Part shown: positions 45,294 through 57,238 of the stretch, piece by piece
How positions within the stretch are numbered: position 1 is the stretch's first letter
Layout of the letters: the number at the start of each line of letters is the position of its first letter
Assembly (NCBI RefSeq): GCF_018310535.1
Contig: NZ_CP074102.1
Span: forward strand, 6,386,001-6,450,000
Direction of reading: 5' to 3'
Length of the DNA: 64,000 bases
Source: Streptomyces mirabilis
Lineage (GTDB): Bacteria > Actinomycetota > Actinomycetes > Streptomycetales > Streptomycetaceae
The notes under the pieces: generated by a model
What the model saw: only the letters and a program-made list of their open reading frames with translations
What the model was told of the DNA's origin: nothing
The model's database searches: none
Program-made: the position numbers and the translations under genes

Positions 45294-46322
45294 ATGCGGG
45301 TCGGAGTACTGACCGGAGGCGGCGACTGCCCCGGACTCAACGCCGTCATCCGGGGCATCGTCCGCAAGGGCGTGCAGGAGTACGGGTACGACTTCGTCGG
45401 CTTCCGGGACGGCTGGCGCGGACCTCTCGAGAACGACACCGTCCGGCTGGACATCCCCGCCGTGCGCGGCATCCTGCCGCGCGGCGGCACCATCCTCGGC
45501 TCCTCGCGGACGAACCCGCTCAAGCAGGAGAACGGTATCCGCCGCATCAAGGAGAACCTCGCCAAGCTGGAGGTCGAGGCGCTCATCGCGATCGGCGGCG
45601 AGGACACGCTCGGCGTCGCCGCGCGCCTCACCGACGAGTACGGCGTGCCCGTCGTCGGCGTACCGAAGACCATCGACAACGACCTGTCCGCCACCGACTA
45701 CACCTTCGGCTTCGACACCGCCGTCGGTATCGCCACCGAGGCGATCGACCGCCTGCACACCACCGCCGAGTCGCACATGCGCGTCCTCGTCTGCGAGGTG
45801 ATGGGCCGTCACGCGGGCTGGATCGCCATCCACTCGGGCCTGGCCGGCGGCGCCAACGTCATCCTCATCCCCGAGCAGCGCTTCGACGTCGACCAGGTGT
45901 GCGCCTATGTGACCTCGCGGTTCAAGGCCTCGTACGCGCCGATCGTGGTCATCGCCGAGGGCGCGATGCCCAAGGACGGCCAGATGGTCCTGAAGGACGA
46001 GTCCCTCGACTCCTTCGGCCATGTGCGCCTCTCCGGGGTCGGCGAGTGGCTGGCCAAGGAGATCGAGAAGCGCACCGGCAAGGAGGCCCGCACCACGGTC
46101 CTCGGGCACATCCAGCGCGGCGGCACCCCCAGTGCCTTCGACCGCTGGCTCGCCACCCGCTTCGGGCTGCACGCCATCGAGGCCGTCCGTGACGGCGACT
46201 TCGGCAAGATGGTCGCCCTGCGCGGCACGGACATCGTCCGGGTCCCGATCGCGGAGGCCACGGCCAAGCTGAAGACGGTCGACCCGAAGCTGTACGAGGA
46301 GGTCGCGGTCTTCTTCGGCTGA
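45294..46322 (+). CDS. pfkA: 6-Phosphofructokinase (PfkA family, PPi-type active-site residues)
   Basis: A 342-residue group III phosphofructokinase that makes fructose 1,6-bisphosphate. Motifs GGGDCPGLNAVIRG, PKTIDNDLS, MGRHAGWIA and GHIQRGGTPSAFDR are intact. At the phosphoryl-donor site it has GGEDT (D104) and PKTIDND (K125), where ATP enzymes such as E. coli have Gly at both positions; Asp and Lys there are typical of pyrophosphate enzymes. ATP use by related actinobacterial enzymes is reported, so the donor is not settled. ATG 45294 has AAGGGA upstream; single gene, convergent with trpE(G). Confidence 0.95.
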   Translation: MRVGVLTGGGDCPGLNAVIRGIVRKGVQEYGYDFVGFRDGWRGPLENDTVRLDIPAVRGILPRGGTILGSSRTNPLKQENGIRRIKENLAKLEVEALIAIGGEDTLGVAARLTDEYGVPVVGVPKTIDNDLSATDYTFGFDTAVGIATEAIDRLHTTAESHMRVLVCEVMGRHAGWIAIHSGLAGGANVILIPEQRFDVDQVCAYVTSRFKASYAPIVVIAEGAMPKDGQMVLKDESLDSFGHVRLSGVGEWLAKEIEKRTGKEARTTVLGHIQRGGTPSAFDRWLATRFGLHAIEAVRDGDFGKMVALRGTDIVRVPIAEATAKLKTVDPKLYEEVAVFFG

Positions 46323-46347
46323 CGCGCCCCCTCCCCGCGATCCCGTC

Positions 46348-46379
46348 GGCCGCACGGGCCTCCCGACACCCGTGCGGCC
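46348..46379. terminator. Bidirectional terminator between pfkA and trpE(G)
   Basis: Perfect 11-bp stem GGCCGCACGGG (46348-46358) with its complement at 46369-46379 and a 10-base loop, between convergent genes. Confidence 0.85.
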
Positions 46380-46405
46380 GGCGTCCTCGACCACGGCTGC
46401 CACGA

Positions 46406-48307
46406 CTACACGGAGGGCCGCCGCTCCGACAGCGTGCCGGTGCCCCGCAGGCGACCGACCAGCTCCCGCACGACGGCCGTCCCGTTCAGCGTCAGCACCG
46501 ACTCCGGGTGGAACTGCACGCCCGCGAACCCGGGCCCGCGCAGCGCGTGTACCTCGCCGCCTCCGGTGCGGCTGACCTCGATGCCATGGGCCGACAGCTC
46601 GGCCGCCGTCTCCTCGTCGCAGTGCGCCACGAAGCTGTTGTAGAAACCGACGGTCTCGGCCCGCCCGAAGAGATCGATCCGCGTCTGCGCGCCCTGGTAC
46701 GGGACCTCCTTGCGTACGATCCCCAGGCCCAGCTCCGCCGCGATCAGCTCGTGGCCGAGGCAGACGCCGAGCACACCGTGCCCGTGCCCCCCGATCACCT
46801 CGGCGGTGAGCTCCCGCAGGAACCGCATCTTGGGATCGTCCATGTCCAAGGGGTCGCCCGGGCCGGGGCCCAGGACCAGCGGCCCCTCGTGCGCCCGCAC
46901 CGCCTCCCGCAGCCCCGGCTCGTCGTAGCGCCGCACGGTCACCGTGAGTCCCGAGGACCGCAGCACATGCGCGAGCATCGCCGTGAAGGTGTCCTCGGCG
47001 TCCACGACCAGCGCATGCCCCTGCAACTCGCGCGCCTGCTCCTGCATGCGCAGCCAGAACGGCGCGAGCGAGGCCCGCCGCCCGTCCAGCGCCGCCCGCA
47101 CCCGGGGATCGTCGGCCAGCCTCGGCCGTACGCCCTCCGTGCGAGCCCCGGCCTCCACGACCCCCAGCGCCGCCAGCACCCCCGCCGCCTTCGCGTGCGT
47201 CTCGGCGACCTCGCCCGCCGGATCCGATCCCCGGACGAGGGTGGCGCCGACCGGCACCCGCAGCCGCCCGTCCGCGTCGATGTCGGCGGTCCGGATGAGG
47301 ATGGGCGAGTCGAGGGTCTGGGCACCGACAGACCCATCCCGCCCGCCACCCGCGTTCCGGCCGATGAGGGCCAGCGCGCCCGCGTAGTAGCCCCGTCCGC
47401 CGACCTCGTGCCGCTCGATCACCCGGCACGCGTTCTGCACCGGTGACCCCGTGACGGTCGCCGCGAACATGGTCTCCTTCAGGACCTCGCGCACATCCAG
47501 CGAGGACCGGCCCCGCAGCTCGTACTCGGTGTGCGCGAGGTGGGCCATCTCCTTGAGCCGCGGACCGATCACCACGCCGCCCATGTCACCGACCGTGCAC
47601 ATCATCTTGAGCTCCTCGTCGACGACCATCGAGAGCTCCTCGATCTCCTTGCCGTCGGCGAGGAAGCCGAGCAGGTCCTCCGCGCAGGGCCCCTCGGCGG
47701 GATAGCGGTACGTGCCGCTGATGGGGTTCATCACGACGGTCCCGCCCGACATCCGCACGTGCACCTCGGGGCTCGCGCCCACAAGCGTGCGCTCCCCGGT
47801 GTGCACGACGAACGTCCAGTACGCGCCCCGCTCACCGACAAGCAGCCGCCGGAACAGGGCCAGCGCGTCGGCCCTCCCGAACCCCGGGATGGAGCCCTCG
47901 TACGTACGCCGGATCACGAAGTTCGCGCCCTCGCCGCGCCCGATCTCCTCCTCCAGCACGCGCCCGACGATCCCCGCGTACTCCTCGTCGGCGACGTCGA
48001 AGCCCCCGCCGGTGACACGCACCTCGTGCGTCGGCAGCTCCGCCAGCGCCTGCTCCAGCGGCAGGACGTGCGTCTCCTCGGGGGTCAGCACCGAGAGCGG
48101 CGTGCCGTCGTCACGGACGTCGAAGCCGCGCTCCCTGATCTGGCGGAAGGGAACGAGCGCGAGGCCCTCGTCGGGGAGGTCGGCGAGGCGGTCGCAGGTG
48201 CTGACCGGGCCGAGCAGCAGCTCGACGGTGTCGTGATCGTGACCGGGGGTGCGGCGGCGCAGCAGGGCGAACGGACGGGGATCGTCCAGTAGGTCGAGCA
48301 GGTTCAT
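46406..48307 (-). CDS. trpE(G): Fused anthranilate synthase TrpE(G)
   Basis: A 633-residue fusion of the chorismate-binding component (about 1-420; GTYRYP, ELxMVVDEELKMMC, FAATVTGSPVQNACRVIE) and the glutamine amidotransferase (about 435-625; nucleophile in GVCLGHE, HPES motif). It makes anthranilate from chorismate and glutamine, the first step of tryptophan synthesis. PhzE-type enzymes share this fusion, but the Trp leader peptide and attenuator upstream argue for tryptophan. ATG 48307 has AAGGA upstream. DAHP synthase lies beyond the secreted protein, supplying chorismate. Confidence 0.94.
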   Translation of the reverse strand: MNLLDLLDDPRPFALLRRRTPGHDHDTVELLLGPVSTCDRLADLPDEGLALVPFRQIRERGFDVRDDGTPLSVLTPEETHVLPLEQALAELPTHEVRVTGGGFDVADEEYAGIVGRVLEEEIGRGEGANFVIRRTYEGSIPGFGRADALALFRRLLVGERGAYWTFVVHTGERTLVGASPEVHVRMSGGTVVMNPISGTYRYPAEGPCAEDLLGFLADGKEIEELSMVVDEELKMMCTVGDMGGVVIGPRLKEMAHLAHTEYELRGRSSLDVREVLKETMFAATVTGSPVQNACRVIERHEVGGRGYYAGALALIGRNAGGGRDGSVGAQTLDSPILIRTADIDADGRLRVPVGATLVRGSDPAGEVAETHAKAAGVLAALGVVEAGARTEGVRPRLADDPRVRAALDGRRASLAPFWLRMQEQARELQGHALVVDAEDTFTAMLAHVLRSSGLTVTVRRYDEPGLREAVRAHEGPLVLGPGPGDPLDMDDPKMRFLRELTAEVIGGHGHGVLGVCLGHELIAAELGLGIVRKEVPYQGAQTRIDLFGRAETVGFYNSFVAHCDEETAAELSAHGIEVSRTGGGEVHALRGPGFAGVQFHPESVLTLNGTAVVRELVGRLRGTGTLSERRPSV

Positions 48308-48325
48308 CGGTCCTGTTCCTTCTCT

Positions 48326-48349
48326 CGGATTCCCGGATTCTCGGATTCC
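48326..48349. repeat. Period-8 CGGATTC repeat in the trpE(G) leader
   Basis: CGGATTC at 48326, 48334 and 48342 (units CGGATTCC, CGGATTCT, CGGATTCC) lies between the attenuator and the trpE(G) start. Confidence 0.75.
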
Positions 48350-48388
48350 CGAAAACTCGGAGAGGAACGGCCCGTGTCCGCAAACACC

Positions 48389-48413
48389 GAAGGCCGCCCC
48401 TCGGGCGGCCTTC
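48389..48413 (-). terminator. trp attenuator hairpin
   Basis: Perfect 11-bp stem GAAGGCCGCCC with its complement around a 3-base loop, 22 bases after the leader peptide stop. It is followed on the minus strand by GGTGTTTG. With ribosomes stalled on Trp codons an alternative pairing should form; that antiterminator was not mapped in full. Confidence 0.8.
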
Positions 48414-48435
48414 GCGAAGTCTTGCGTACGCGCAG

Positions 48436-48492
48436 TCAGTGGGCCGCCGGATGAGCGGTCCACCACCAGTTCTGGGTCGAGTGCGCGAACAT
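48436..48492 (-). CDS. trpL: trp leader peptide
   Basis: Eighteen codons reading MFAHSTQNWWWTAHPAAH, with three consecutive tryptophans. This is the leader described for fused trpE(G) genes in Streptomyces: shortage of charged tRNA-Trp stalls the ribosome and prevents the downstream terminator. It lies 128 bp upstream of trpE(G). Confidence 0.93.
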   Translation of the reverse strand: MFAHSTQNWWWTAHPAAH

Positions 48493-48616
48493 GCGCCGCA
48501 CCTTACCCGACGTCGAGGGGCGGGCAACAGCGTGAACCGTCCGCCCCCTGCGTTCCTACTGCTCGGTCACCGGCCATGGATGGCATGGCCCAGGAAGCCC
48601 GATCGAGGAGAGAACC

Positions 48617-51314
<2,698 letters not shown>

Positions 51315-51343
51315 CGGGTTCGCCTGTTACACCTGAGTGAAGT

Positions 51344-51373
51344 GGGGCGCGGATCACATACGATCCGCGCCCC
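51344..51373 (+). terminator. aroH terminator
   Basis: Perfect 12-bp stem GGGGCGCGGATC with GATCCGCGCCCC, 6-base loop, followed by CTCCCACTTTTG. Confidence 0.9.
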
Positions 51374-51408
51374 CTCCCACTTTTGCGGCTCCTGAGTGAT
51401 GGGTAAGG

Positions 51409-51427
51409 TTAGGTTAGCCTCACCGAT
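51409..51427 (+). promoter_or_regulatory. Iron box (DmdR/IdeR-type operator) before bfd
   Basis: TTAGGTTAGCCTCACCGAT matches the Streptomyces DtxR-family iron box TTAGGTTAGGCTCACCTAA at 16 of 19 positions. It lies 46 bases upstream of the bfd start and should give repression when iron is plentiful. Confidence 0.85.
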
Positions 51428-51472
51428 TAACGGGACGGCGCCAGACATCAATCCCGCCGGGAGGTGAACCGC

Positions 51473-51715
51473 GTGTACGTATGCAGTTGCTTCGGGGTCA
51501 CCGAACAGCAGGTCAAGCAGCACGCGGAGAACGGCGCCTGCACGCCCCGCCAGATAGCCTCCGCCAGCAAGGCGGGCACGGACTGCGGCTCCTGCGTCCG
51601 CAGTATCCAGGCGATCCTCGGCCGTGGCACCTGCCCCCGCCGTGAGCTGGCCGAACAGGGCAAGCCGGTGCTGGCCGAGCTGTCCCCGGCGCGGAGCCTG
51701 GAAGAGGCCGCCTAG
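51473..51715 (+). CDS. bfd: Bacterioferritin-associated ferredoxin
   Basis: An 80-residue 2Fe-2S protein that docks on bacterioferritin and supplies electrons to release stored iron. The four ligands are C4 and C6 (VCSC) and C38 and C41 (DCGSC). GTG 51473 is chosen because GGGAGG lies eight bases upstream; GTG 51464 overlaps that site. An iron box precedes it, and bfr is convergent 44 bp downstream. The C-terminal 25 residues extend past the usual Bfd core. Confidence 0.93.
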   Translation: MYVCSCFGVTEQQVKQHAENGACTPRQIASASKAGTDCGSCVRSIQAILGRGTCPRRELAEQGKPVLAELSPARSLEEAA

Positions 51716-51759
51716 GGCACGCCTAGGGCCTGTCCGGCGGATCGCGCCGGAGAGGCGGG

Positions 51760-52239
51760 TCAGCTGTCGGGCTGCTCGATCACCTGGGCGATGTAGAGCG
51801 CCTCGCCGAGCTTTTCCACCAGCTCCAGCTGGGTGTCCAGGTAGTCGATGTGGTGCTCCTCGTCCTCGAGGATCGACTCGAAGATGTTCGCGGACGTGAT
51901 GTCGCCCTTGTTGCGCATCACCTCGATCCCGCGCTTGAGGCGGTCGATCGCCTCGACCTCCACCTGCCGGTCGGCCTGGAACATCTCGGTGACGGTCTGC
52001 CCCACCCGGACGTGGAAGAGCCGCTGGTAGTTCGGCAGGCCCTCCAGGAAGAGGATCCGGTCGGTGAGCACCTCCGCGTGCTTCATCTCGTCGAAGGACT
52101 CGTGGCGCGTGTACTTCGCGAGCTTCGTCCAGCCGAAGTTCTCCTGCATCTTCGCGTGCAGGAAGTACTGGTTGATCGCGGTCAGCTCGCCGGTCAGCTG
52201 CTCGTTGAGGAATTCGATGACCTCGGGGTCGCCCTGCAT
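51760..52239 (-). CDS. bfr: Bacterioferritin
   Basis: A 159-residue heme ferritin that forms 24-mer iron-storage shells. Ferroxidase ligands E18, E51 and H54 and the heme ligand M52 (DEMKHAE) align exactly with E. coli numbering, and EDEEHH near 127-132 provides the rest. ATG 52239 opens MQGDPEVIEFLNEQL. Convergent with bfd; divergent from a molybdoenzyme. TAAGTGCATGCTTA (about 52313-52326) in the 155-bp upstream gap is a near-palindrome that may be its control site. Confidence 0.97.
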   Translation of the reverse strand: MQGDPEVIEFLNEQLTGELTAINQYFLHAKMQENFGWTKLAKYTRHESFDEMKHAEVLTDRILFLEGLPNYQRLFHVRVGQTVTEMFQADRQVEVEAIDRLKRGIEVMRNKGDITSANIFESILEDEEHHIDYLDTQLELVEKLGEALYIAQVIEQPDS

Positions 52240-52394
52240 CGCAGAGGCTCCTTCCAAGCGGGGGACTGGGCAGATTGCGCCGCATCCTCGCATCGGCGTC
52301 CCGGGTCGTCCAGTAAGTGCATGCTTAGTATGAGTTGCCCGATTCCGTACTGGGCTGGTCATGTGCACTGTCCCGGGTCTGTCAGGATGGAGTC

Positions 52395-53027
52395 ATGGGT
52401 CAGCCGGTGGAACGTGGAACGGGAGAAGCGGCACAGTCGGACCTTCCGCCGGGGCAGCGACTGCAGCGCGGCTGGCCGGTCACGCACTACGGTCCCGTAC
52501 CCAAGTTCCGTCCCGAACGCTGGGAGTTCAGGGTCTTCGGTGCCACCGCCGACGGTGAGAAGCACTGCTGGACCCACGAGGAGTTCACGGCCCTGCCGTA
52601 CACCTCGGTCGTGGCCGATCTGCACTGCGTCACGAAGTTCAGCATGATCGGCGCCGAATGGGGCGGTATCCCGGCGCGCACGATCCTGGAGATCGCCCCG
52701 CCCGCGCCCACCGTCACCCATGTCATGGTCTGGGCGGAGTACGGCTTCAGCTCGAATCTGCGCCTCGACGACTTCGCCTCCGACCGCGCGATCTTCGCCA
52801 CCCACAAGGACGGCGAACTCCTCACCGCCGAGCACGGCTTCCCGCTCCGCCTCGTCGTCCCGCACCTCTACGCCTGGAAGGGCCCCAAGTGGGTCCGCGG
52901 CGTCGAGTACATGACGGCCGACCGCCGCGGCTTCTGGGAGGAGCGCGGCTACCACAACATCGGCGACCCCTGGCGCGAACAGCGCTACTCCTACCAGGAG
53001 GAGCCCGGGGACGGCCCCGAGCTCTGA
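52395..53027 (+). CDS. Sulfite oxidase-like molybdopterin oxidoreductase
   Basis: A 210-residue single-domain SUOX-fold protein of the YedY/MsrP-like kind without signal peptide. The molybdenum-ligand cysteine is in DLHCVTKFS (about residue 76), followed by WGGIPARTI and LVVPHLYAWKGPKWVRGVE. ATG 52395 has GGAG close upstream. Its cytosolic location and short length leave the substrate open; nitrate or sulfoxide compounds are possible. A short hairpin ends the gene. Confidence 0.9.
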   Translation: MGQPVERGTGEAAQSDLPPGQRLQRGWPVTHYGPVPKFRPERWEFRVFGATADGEKHCWTHEEFTALPYTSVVADLHCVTKFSMIGAEWGGIPARTILEIAPPAPTVTHVMVWAEYGFSSNLRLDDFASDRAIFATHKDGELLTAEHGFPLRLVVPHLYAWKGPKWVRGVEYMTADRRGFWEERGYHNIGDPWREQRYSYQEEPGDGPEL

Positions 53028-53032
53028 CTCGG

Positions 53033-53050
53033 GCCGCCTTTTCGGGCGGC
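53033..53050. terminator. Short terminator hairpin
   Basis: GCCGCC and GGCGGC around TTTTCG, between the convergent molybdoenzyme and endonuclease IV genes. Confidence 0.6.
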
Positions 53051-53051
53051 G

Positions 53052-53921
53052 TCAGCCGTCCCTGAGTTTTTTCAGGCGCTCCACGTCCGCCGCGTGCCCC
53101 TCCTTCCCGCCCGGCGTCTCGATGATCAGGGGTACGCCCTCGGTGGCGGGGTGGGTCATCAGCGCGCGGAACGGGTCCTCGCCGATGTGACCGGAGCCGA
53201 TGTTCTCGTGGCGGTCCTTGTGGGCGCCGACCACGTCCTTGGAGTCGTTGGCGTGGATCAGCTTGAGCCGGCCCTCGCCGACCGTGTCCACCAGCAGGTC
53301 GAGTGTCTGGTGCATGCCGCTCGGCCCGGTCAGGTCGTGCCCCGCCGCGTAGATGTGGCAGGTGTCGAGGCACACGCCCAGCTTCGGATGGGCGTCCAGC
53401 GCCTCGAAGTACGGCCCGAAGTCCCAGGTGCGCGAGCAGAGCGAGGCGCCCTGGCCCGCGGTCGACTCCAGGAGCAGATACGGGTCGTCGTCATGCGTCA
53501 GCTCGTCCAGCAGGGGCAGCAGATGCTCACGTACCTGCTCCAGGGCGACGGACCGCTCCCGGCCCCCGGTGGCGCTCCCCGTGTGCACGACCACGCCGAG
53601 CGCCCCGATCTCCCGGCCCCGCCGCAGCGAGTGCCGCAGCGACTCCACCGACTTCTCGACCGTCGCCTCGGTGTGCGAGCCGAAGTTGATCAGATACGGG
53701 GCATGGACGTACGCGGGGATCGACTCGGCGGCACAGGCCGCCCGGAACTCCTCGTCCTGGCGGGGACTGCCGACGGGCGTCGCCCAGCCGCGCGGGTTGG
53801 CGACGAAGACCTGGACGGTCTCGGCGCCCATCTCGCGTGCGTAGGTCAGGCCGACGGAGCTGAGGCCGCCGGCCACGGGGACATGGCCGCCGACGGGGTT
53901 GCGGAGCTGCTTGCTGGTCAC
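53052..53921 (-). CDS. nfo: Deoxyribonuclease IV (AP endonuclease)
   Basis: A 289-residue TIM-barrel endonuclease IV that cuts at abasic sites in DNA repair. Zinc-site motifs appear in order: AYVHAPYLINFGS, VVHTGS, LLLESTAGQG, CLDTCHIYAAGHD, IHANDSK, GAHKDRHENIGSGHIG and IIETPGG. GTG start. It is downstream of the PASTA kinase gene on the same strand, 93 bp apart, with a tandem repeat between them. Confidence 0.96.
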   Translation of the reverse strand: MTSKQLRNPVGGHVPVAGGLSSVGLTYAREMGAETVQVFVANPRGWATPVGSPRQDEEFRAACAAESIPAYVHAPYLINFGSHTEATVEKSVESLRHSLRRGREIGALGVVVHTGSATGGRERSVALEQVREHLLPLLDELTHDDDPYLLLESTAGQGASLCSRTWDFGPYFEALDAHPKLGVCLDTCHIYAAGHDLTGPSGMHQTLDLLVDTVGEGRLKLIHANDSKDVVGAHKDRHENIGSGHIGEDPFRALMTHPATEGVPLIIETPGGKEGHAADVERLKKLRDG

Positions 53922-53971
53922 GCCCTTCAGGGTGTCACGTGCTCCCGGGCGGCCCGTCGGCGCACCTCACC

Positions 53972-54019
53972 GCCGTGGCCTCGGCGCTGCCGTGGCCTCA
54001 GCATCGCCGTGGCCTCAGC
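53972..54019 (-). repeat. Three-copy tandem repeat crossing the kinase stop codon
   Basis: GCCGTGGCCTC(G/A)GC at 53972, 53989 and 54006 (period 17) as read on the plus strand. The third unit contains the complement of the kinase TGA (54015-54017); the other two lie in the 3' flank. Confidence 0.85.
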
Positions 54020-55982
54020 GGATCACGATGGTGATCGTGGATCCCTTGGGCGCGGTCTTGCCGCCCTCCACAGACTGGCTCTTGACGTGGTCCCCGAAGA
54101 GCCCGAGCAGCCCGCGGTCCTCGTTGACCTGGAACCCGGCGTCCTCCAGCGTCTTCTTCGCGTCGTCCACGCTGTTGCCCACCACGTCCGGCACCGAGAG
54201 CATCTCGGGGCCCTTGGAGACCGTCAGTGTGACGGTGTCGCCCCCGGCGACCTGGCTGCCCGCCTTCGGCGACTGCTGGGCGATCTGGCCCTGGTCGAAC
54301 TCCGAGTTGACCCGCTGGGTGGCGATCTTCACCTTCAGGCCCGCCTGCTCCAGCTCCGAGGTGGCGTCCGCGACGGACGCGCCCGTGACGTCCGCGACCT
54401 CCACCGGGCTGCCCTTGCTGACGGTGAGGGCGATGGCCGAACCGGCGTGCCGCTCCGTGCCCGCGCCCGGATCCGAACTGATCACGAAGCCCTTGGGAAC
54501 GTCCTGGTTGAACTCCCGGGTGACCATGCCCGCGGCGAGCCCGTCCCCCTTCAGGACCTCCCGCGCCTTGAACAGCGCGAGTCCCGTCAGGTCGGGCACC
54601 TTCACCGTCTCCGGGCCGTTGGAGATCGTCAGCGTCACGGAGTCGTTGTCCCGGATGCGCGCGCCGGGCGCCGGGTCGCTGCTGATGACGGTGCCGCGCT
54701 TCACGGTGTCGCTGTACGCGTGCTTGACCTGCCCGACGTCGAGACCGGCCTGCTCGATCCGGGCCTTGGCCTGCGCCTCGGTCTTCGCCAGCAGCAGCGG
54801 GACCTTGGTGAACTGGCCGGAATTGATGTACCAGATTCCCGCGCCGAGCCCGAGCACCAGCACGACCGCGGCGATGATCGCGAACATTCCGCGCCGGGGC
54901 CGTGAGCCGCGCCGCGGGGGAGCGGGCGGTCCGGACTCGAACGGGCTGGTCTGCTCGAACCGGCTGGTCCGGTTCAGCGGGTCGCCGCCGTCGCCGCCGT
55001 CGCCGCCGTCCTCGTAGCCCTCGTTCACCGGCAGCAGGCGGGGCACGGAGAGCGAGCGCGGGATCACGCTCGTACGGTCGCCCGCGTTGTCGTGCCCCAC
55101 GGCGAGCGCCTGCGGGGGTATGGCGTCGAGCTGCTCGGCGGTGAGGCCCGCCCGCGCCTGGAGGACCTGGCCGAGCAGCGCCACCGCGTCGTGCGGGCGC
55201 ACCTCGGGATTGCGGGCGGTCGCCGCGGCGACCAGCTCGTCGAGGGCGTAGGGCATTGAGGGCACGGCGGCCGAAGGAGGCGGCACATCCGCGTGCAGGT
55301 GCTGGTAGAGCACCTGGGCGGGGGAGTCCCCGGAGTGCGGCTTGCCGCCGGTGAGCATCTCGTAGAGGACGACCCCGCAGGCGTAGACGTCGACGCGGGT
55401 GTCCGCGGTGCCGTGCTCGATCTGTTCGGGGGCGAGGTACGACACGGTGCCGAGTACGGCCCCTGTCGTGTTCGTGACGGTGTCCACGGCCCGGACGAGG
55501 CCGAAGTCGGCCACCTTGACCCGGCCGTCGTCTCCTATCAGGACGTTCTCCGGCTTCATGTCGCGGTGCACGAACCCGGCGCGGTGCGCGGCGCCGAGCG
55601 CGGCGAGCACCGGCTCCAGGACGTCCAGGGCGGCCCGCGGTTGCAGCGCCCCGCGCTCGCGCAGCACGTCGCGCAGGGTGCAGCCGGCGACGTACTCCAT
55701 GGCCAGATAGACGTACGACCCGTCCGCGCCCTGGTCGAAGACCTGCACCGCGTTGGGGTGCGCGAGCCGGGCCACCGACTTGGCCTCCCGGATGAACCGC
55801 TCGACGAACGAGCCGTCGGCGGCCAGCGTCGGGTGCATCACCTTGAGCGCGAGCACGCGGTCGAGGCGGGTGTCCAGGGCCCGGTAGACCGTGGCCATCC
55901 CGCCGACCGCGATCCGTGCGTCGACGCGGTAGCGGCCGTCGAGCACTTGCCCGACAAGCGGGTCCTGAAGGGTCGTATCCAC
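54015..55982 (-). CDS. PASTA-domain Ser/Thr protein kinase
   Basis: A 655-residue transmembrane kinase. The kinase domain (about 12-275) has IAVGGMATVYRA, VAIK-type LALKVMHP, HRDMKPENVL, ADFGLV and YLAPEQ. A linker with a GGDGGDGGD run leads to one helix (about 372-394), then four PASTA repeats (about 400-655) that sense muropeptides or lipid II. It should control growth and cell-wall synthesis. GTG 55982 (VDTTLQDPLVGQ) is chosen as the family N terminus; GTG 56006 is also possible. The 257-bp gap upstream to thiG holds no recognised element. Confidence 0.95.
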   Translation of the reverse strand: MDTTLQDPLVGQVLDGRYRVDARIAVGGMATVYRALDTRLDRVLALKVMHPTLAADGSFVERFIREAKSVARLAHPNAVQVFDQGADGSYVYLAMEYVAGCTLRDVLRERGALQPRAALDVLEPVLAALGAAHRAGFVHRDMKPENVLIGDDGRVKVADFGLVRAVDTVTNTTGAVLGTVSYLAPEQIEHGTADTRVDVYACGVVLYEMLTGGKPHSGDSPAQVLYQHLHADVPPPSAAVPSMPYALDELVAAATARNPEVRPHDAVALLGQVLQARAGLTAEQLDAIPPQALAVGHDNAGDRTSVIPRSLSVPRLLPVNEGYEDGGDGGDGGDPLNRTSRFEQTSPFESGPPAPPRRGSRPRRGMFAIIAAVVLVLGLGAGIWYINSGQFTKVPLLLAKTEAQAKARIEQAGLDVGQVKHAYSDTVKRGTVISSDPAPGARIRDNDSVTLTISNGPETVKVPDLTGLALFKAREVLKGDGLAAGMVTREFNQDVPKGFVISSDPGAGTERHAGSAIALTVSKGSPVEVADVTGASVADATSELEQAGLKVKIATQRVNSEFDQGQIAQQSPKAGSQVAGGDTVTLTVSKGPEMLSVPDVVGNSVDDAKKTLEDAGFQVNEDRGLLGLFGDHVKSQSVEGGKTAPKGSTITIVIR

Positions 55983-56239
55983 GCAGGCGAGTCTACGAGC
56001 CGCCACTGTCACCCCCACCCTTCCGGCCAATTCCGGAGCGGGACTGCAGCCGACCTGTGACGCTTCTCGCACGCCTGATCGATGCGGTCCACATGTCGTG
56101 CACAGGGGATGTAAGGCAGGCTGCCCCGCCACCCCGCAGCCGCCGACGGCGCCGCACCCCCACAGGCGACCCCCGCTTTCCGGCCGACCGGAAACGGGCG
56201 GTGCGCGGACGGGAGAAAAGACACACCAGCGCCGGGTGC

Positions 56240-57037
<798 letters not shown>

Positions 57038-57238
57038 TCAGCCTCCTTGGACTGCGGTGAGGACTTCGACGCGGTCTCCCTCGGAGAGGGCCGTGGACGA
57101 CCACTGCGTGCGCGGGACAACGGTTTCGTTGAGCGCGGCGGCGACGCCGGAGGGCGCGACGGTGAGGGTGGCGACGAGCGTGTCGAGGGCCGTGTCGGCG
57201 GCGACGTGCCGTCGCTCTCCGTTGACGAAGATGTTCAT
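57038..57238 (-). CDS. thiS: Sulfur carrier protein ThiS
   Basis: A 66-residue ubiquitin-fold carrier ending in the required Gly-Gly, which is adenylated and thiocarboxylated before donating sulfur to ThiG. Its ATG overlaps the thiO stop. Confidence 0.95.
   Translation of the reverse strand: MNIFVNGERRHVAADTALDTLVATLTVAPSGVAAALNETVVPRTQWSSTALSEGDRVEVLTAVQGG

Noticed and set aside
46406..48307. Phenazine-type PhzE enzyme or start of a biosynthetic gene cluster
   Set aside because: The leader peptide with three Trp codons and absence of other phenazine genes point to tryptophan synthesis.
51710..51729. Stop-spanning repeat after bfd as a strong example
   Set aside because: Only nine bases with an 11-base period; too short to count firmly beside the others.
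54988..55016. Possible minisatellite in the kinase gene
   Set aside because: The GGDGGDGGD run is a short in-frame linker repeat, ordinary for flexible juxtamembrane regions.
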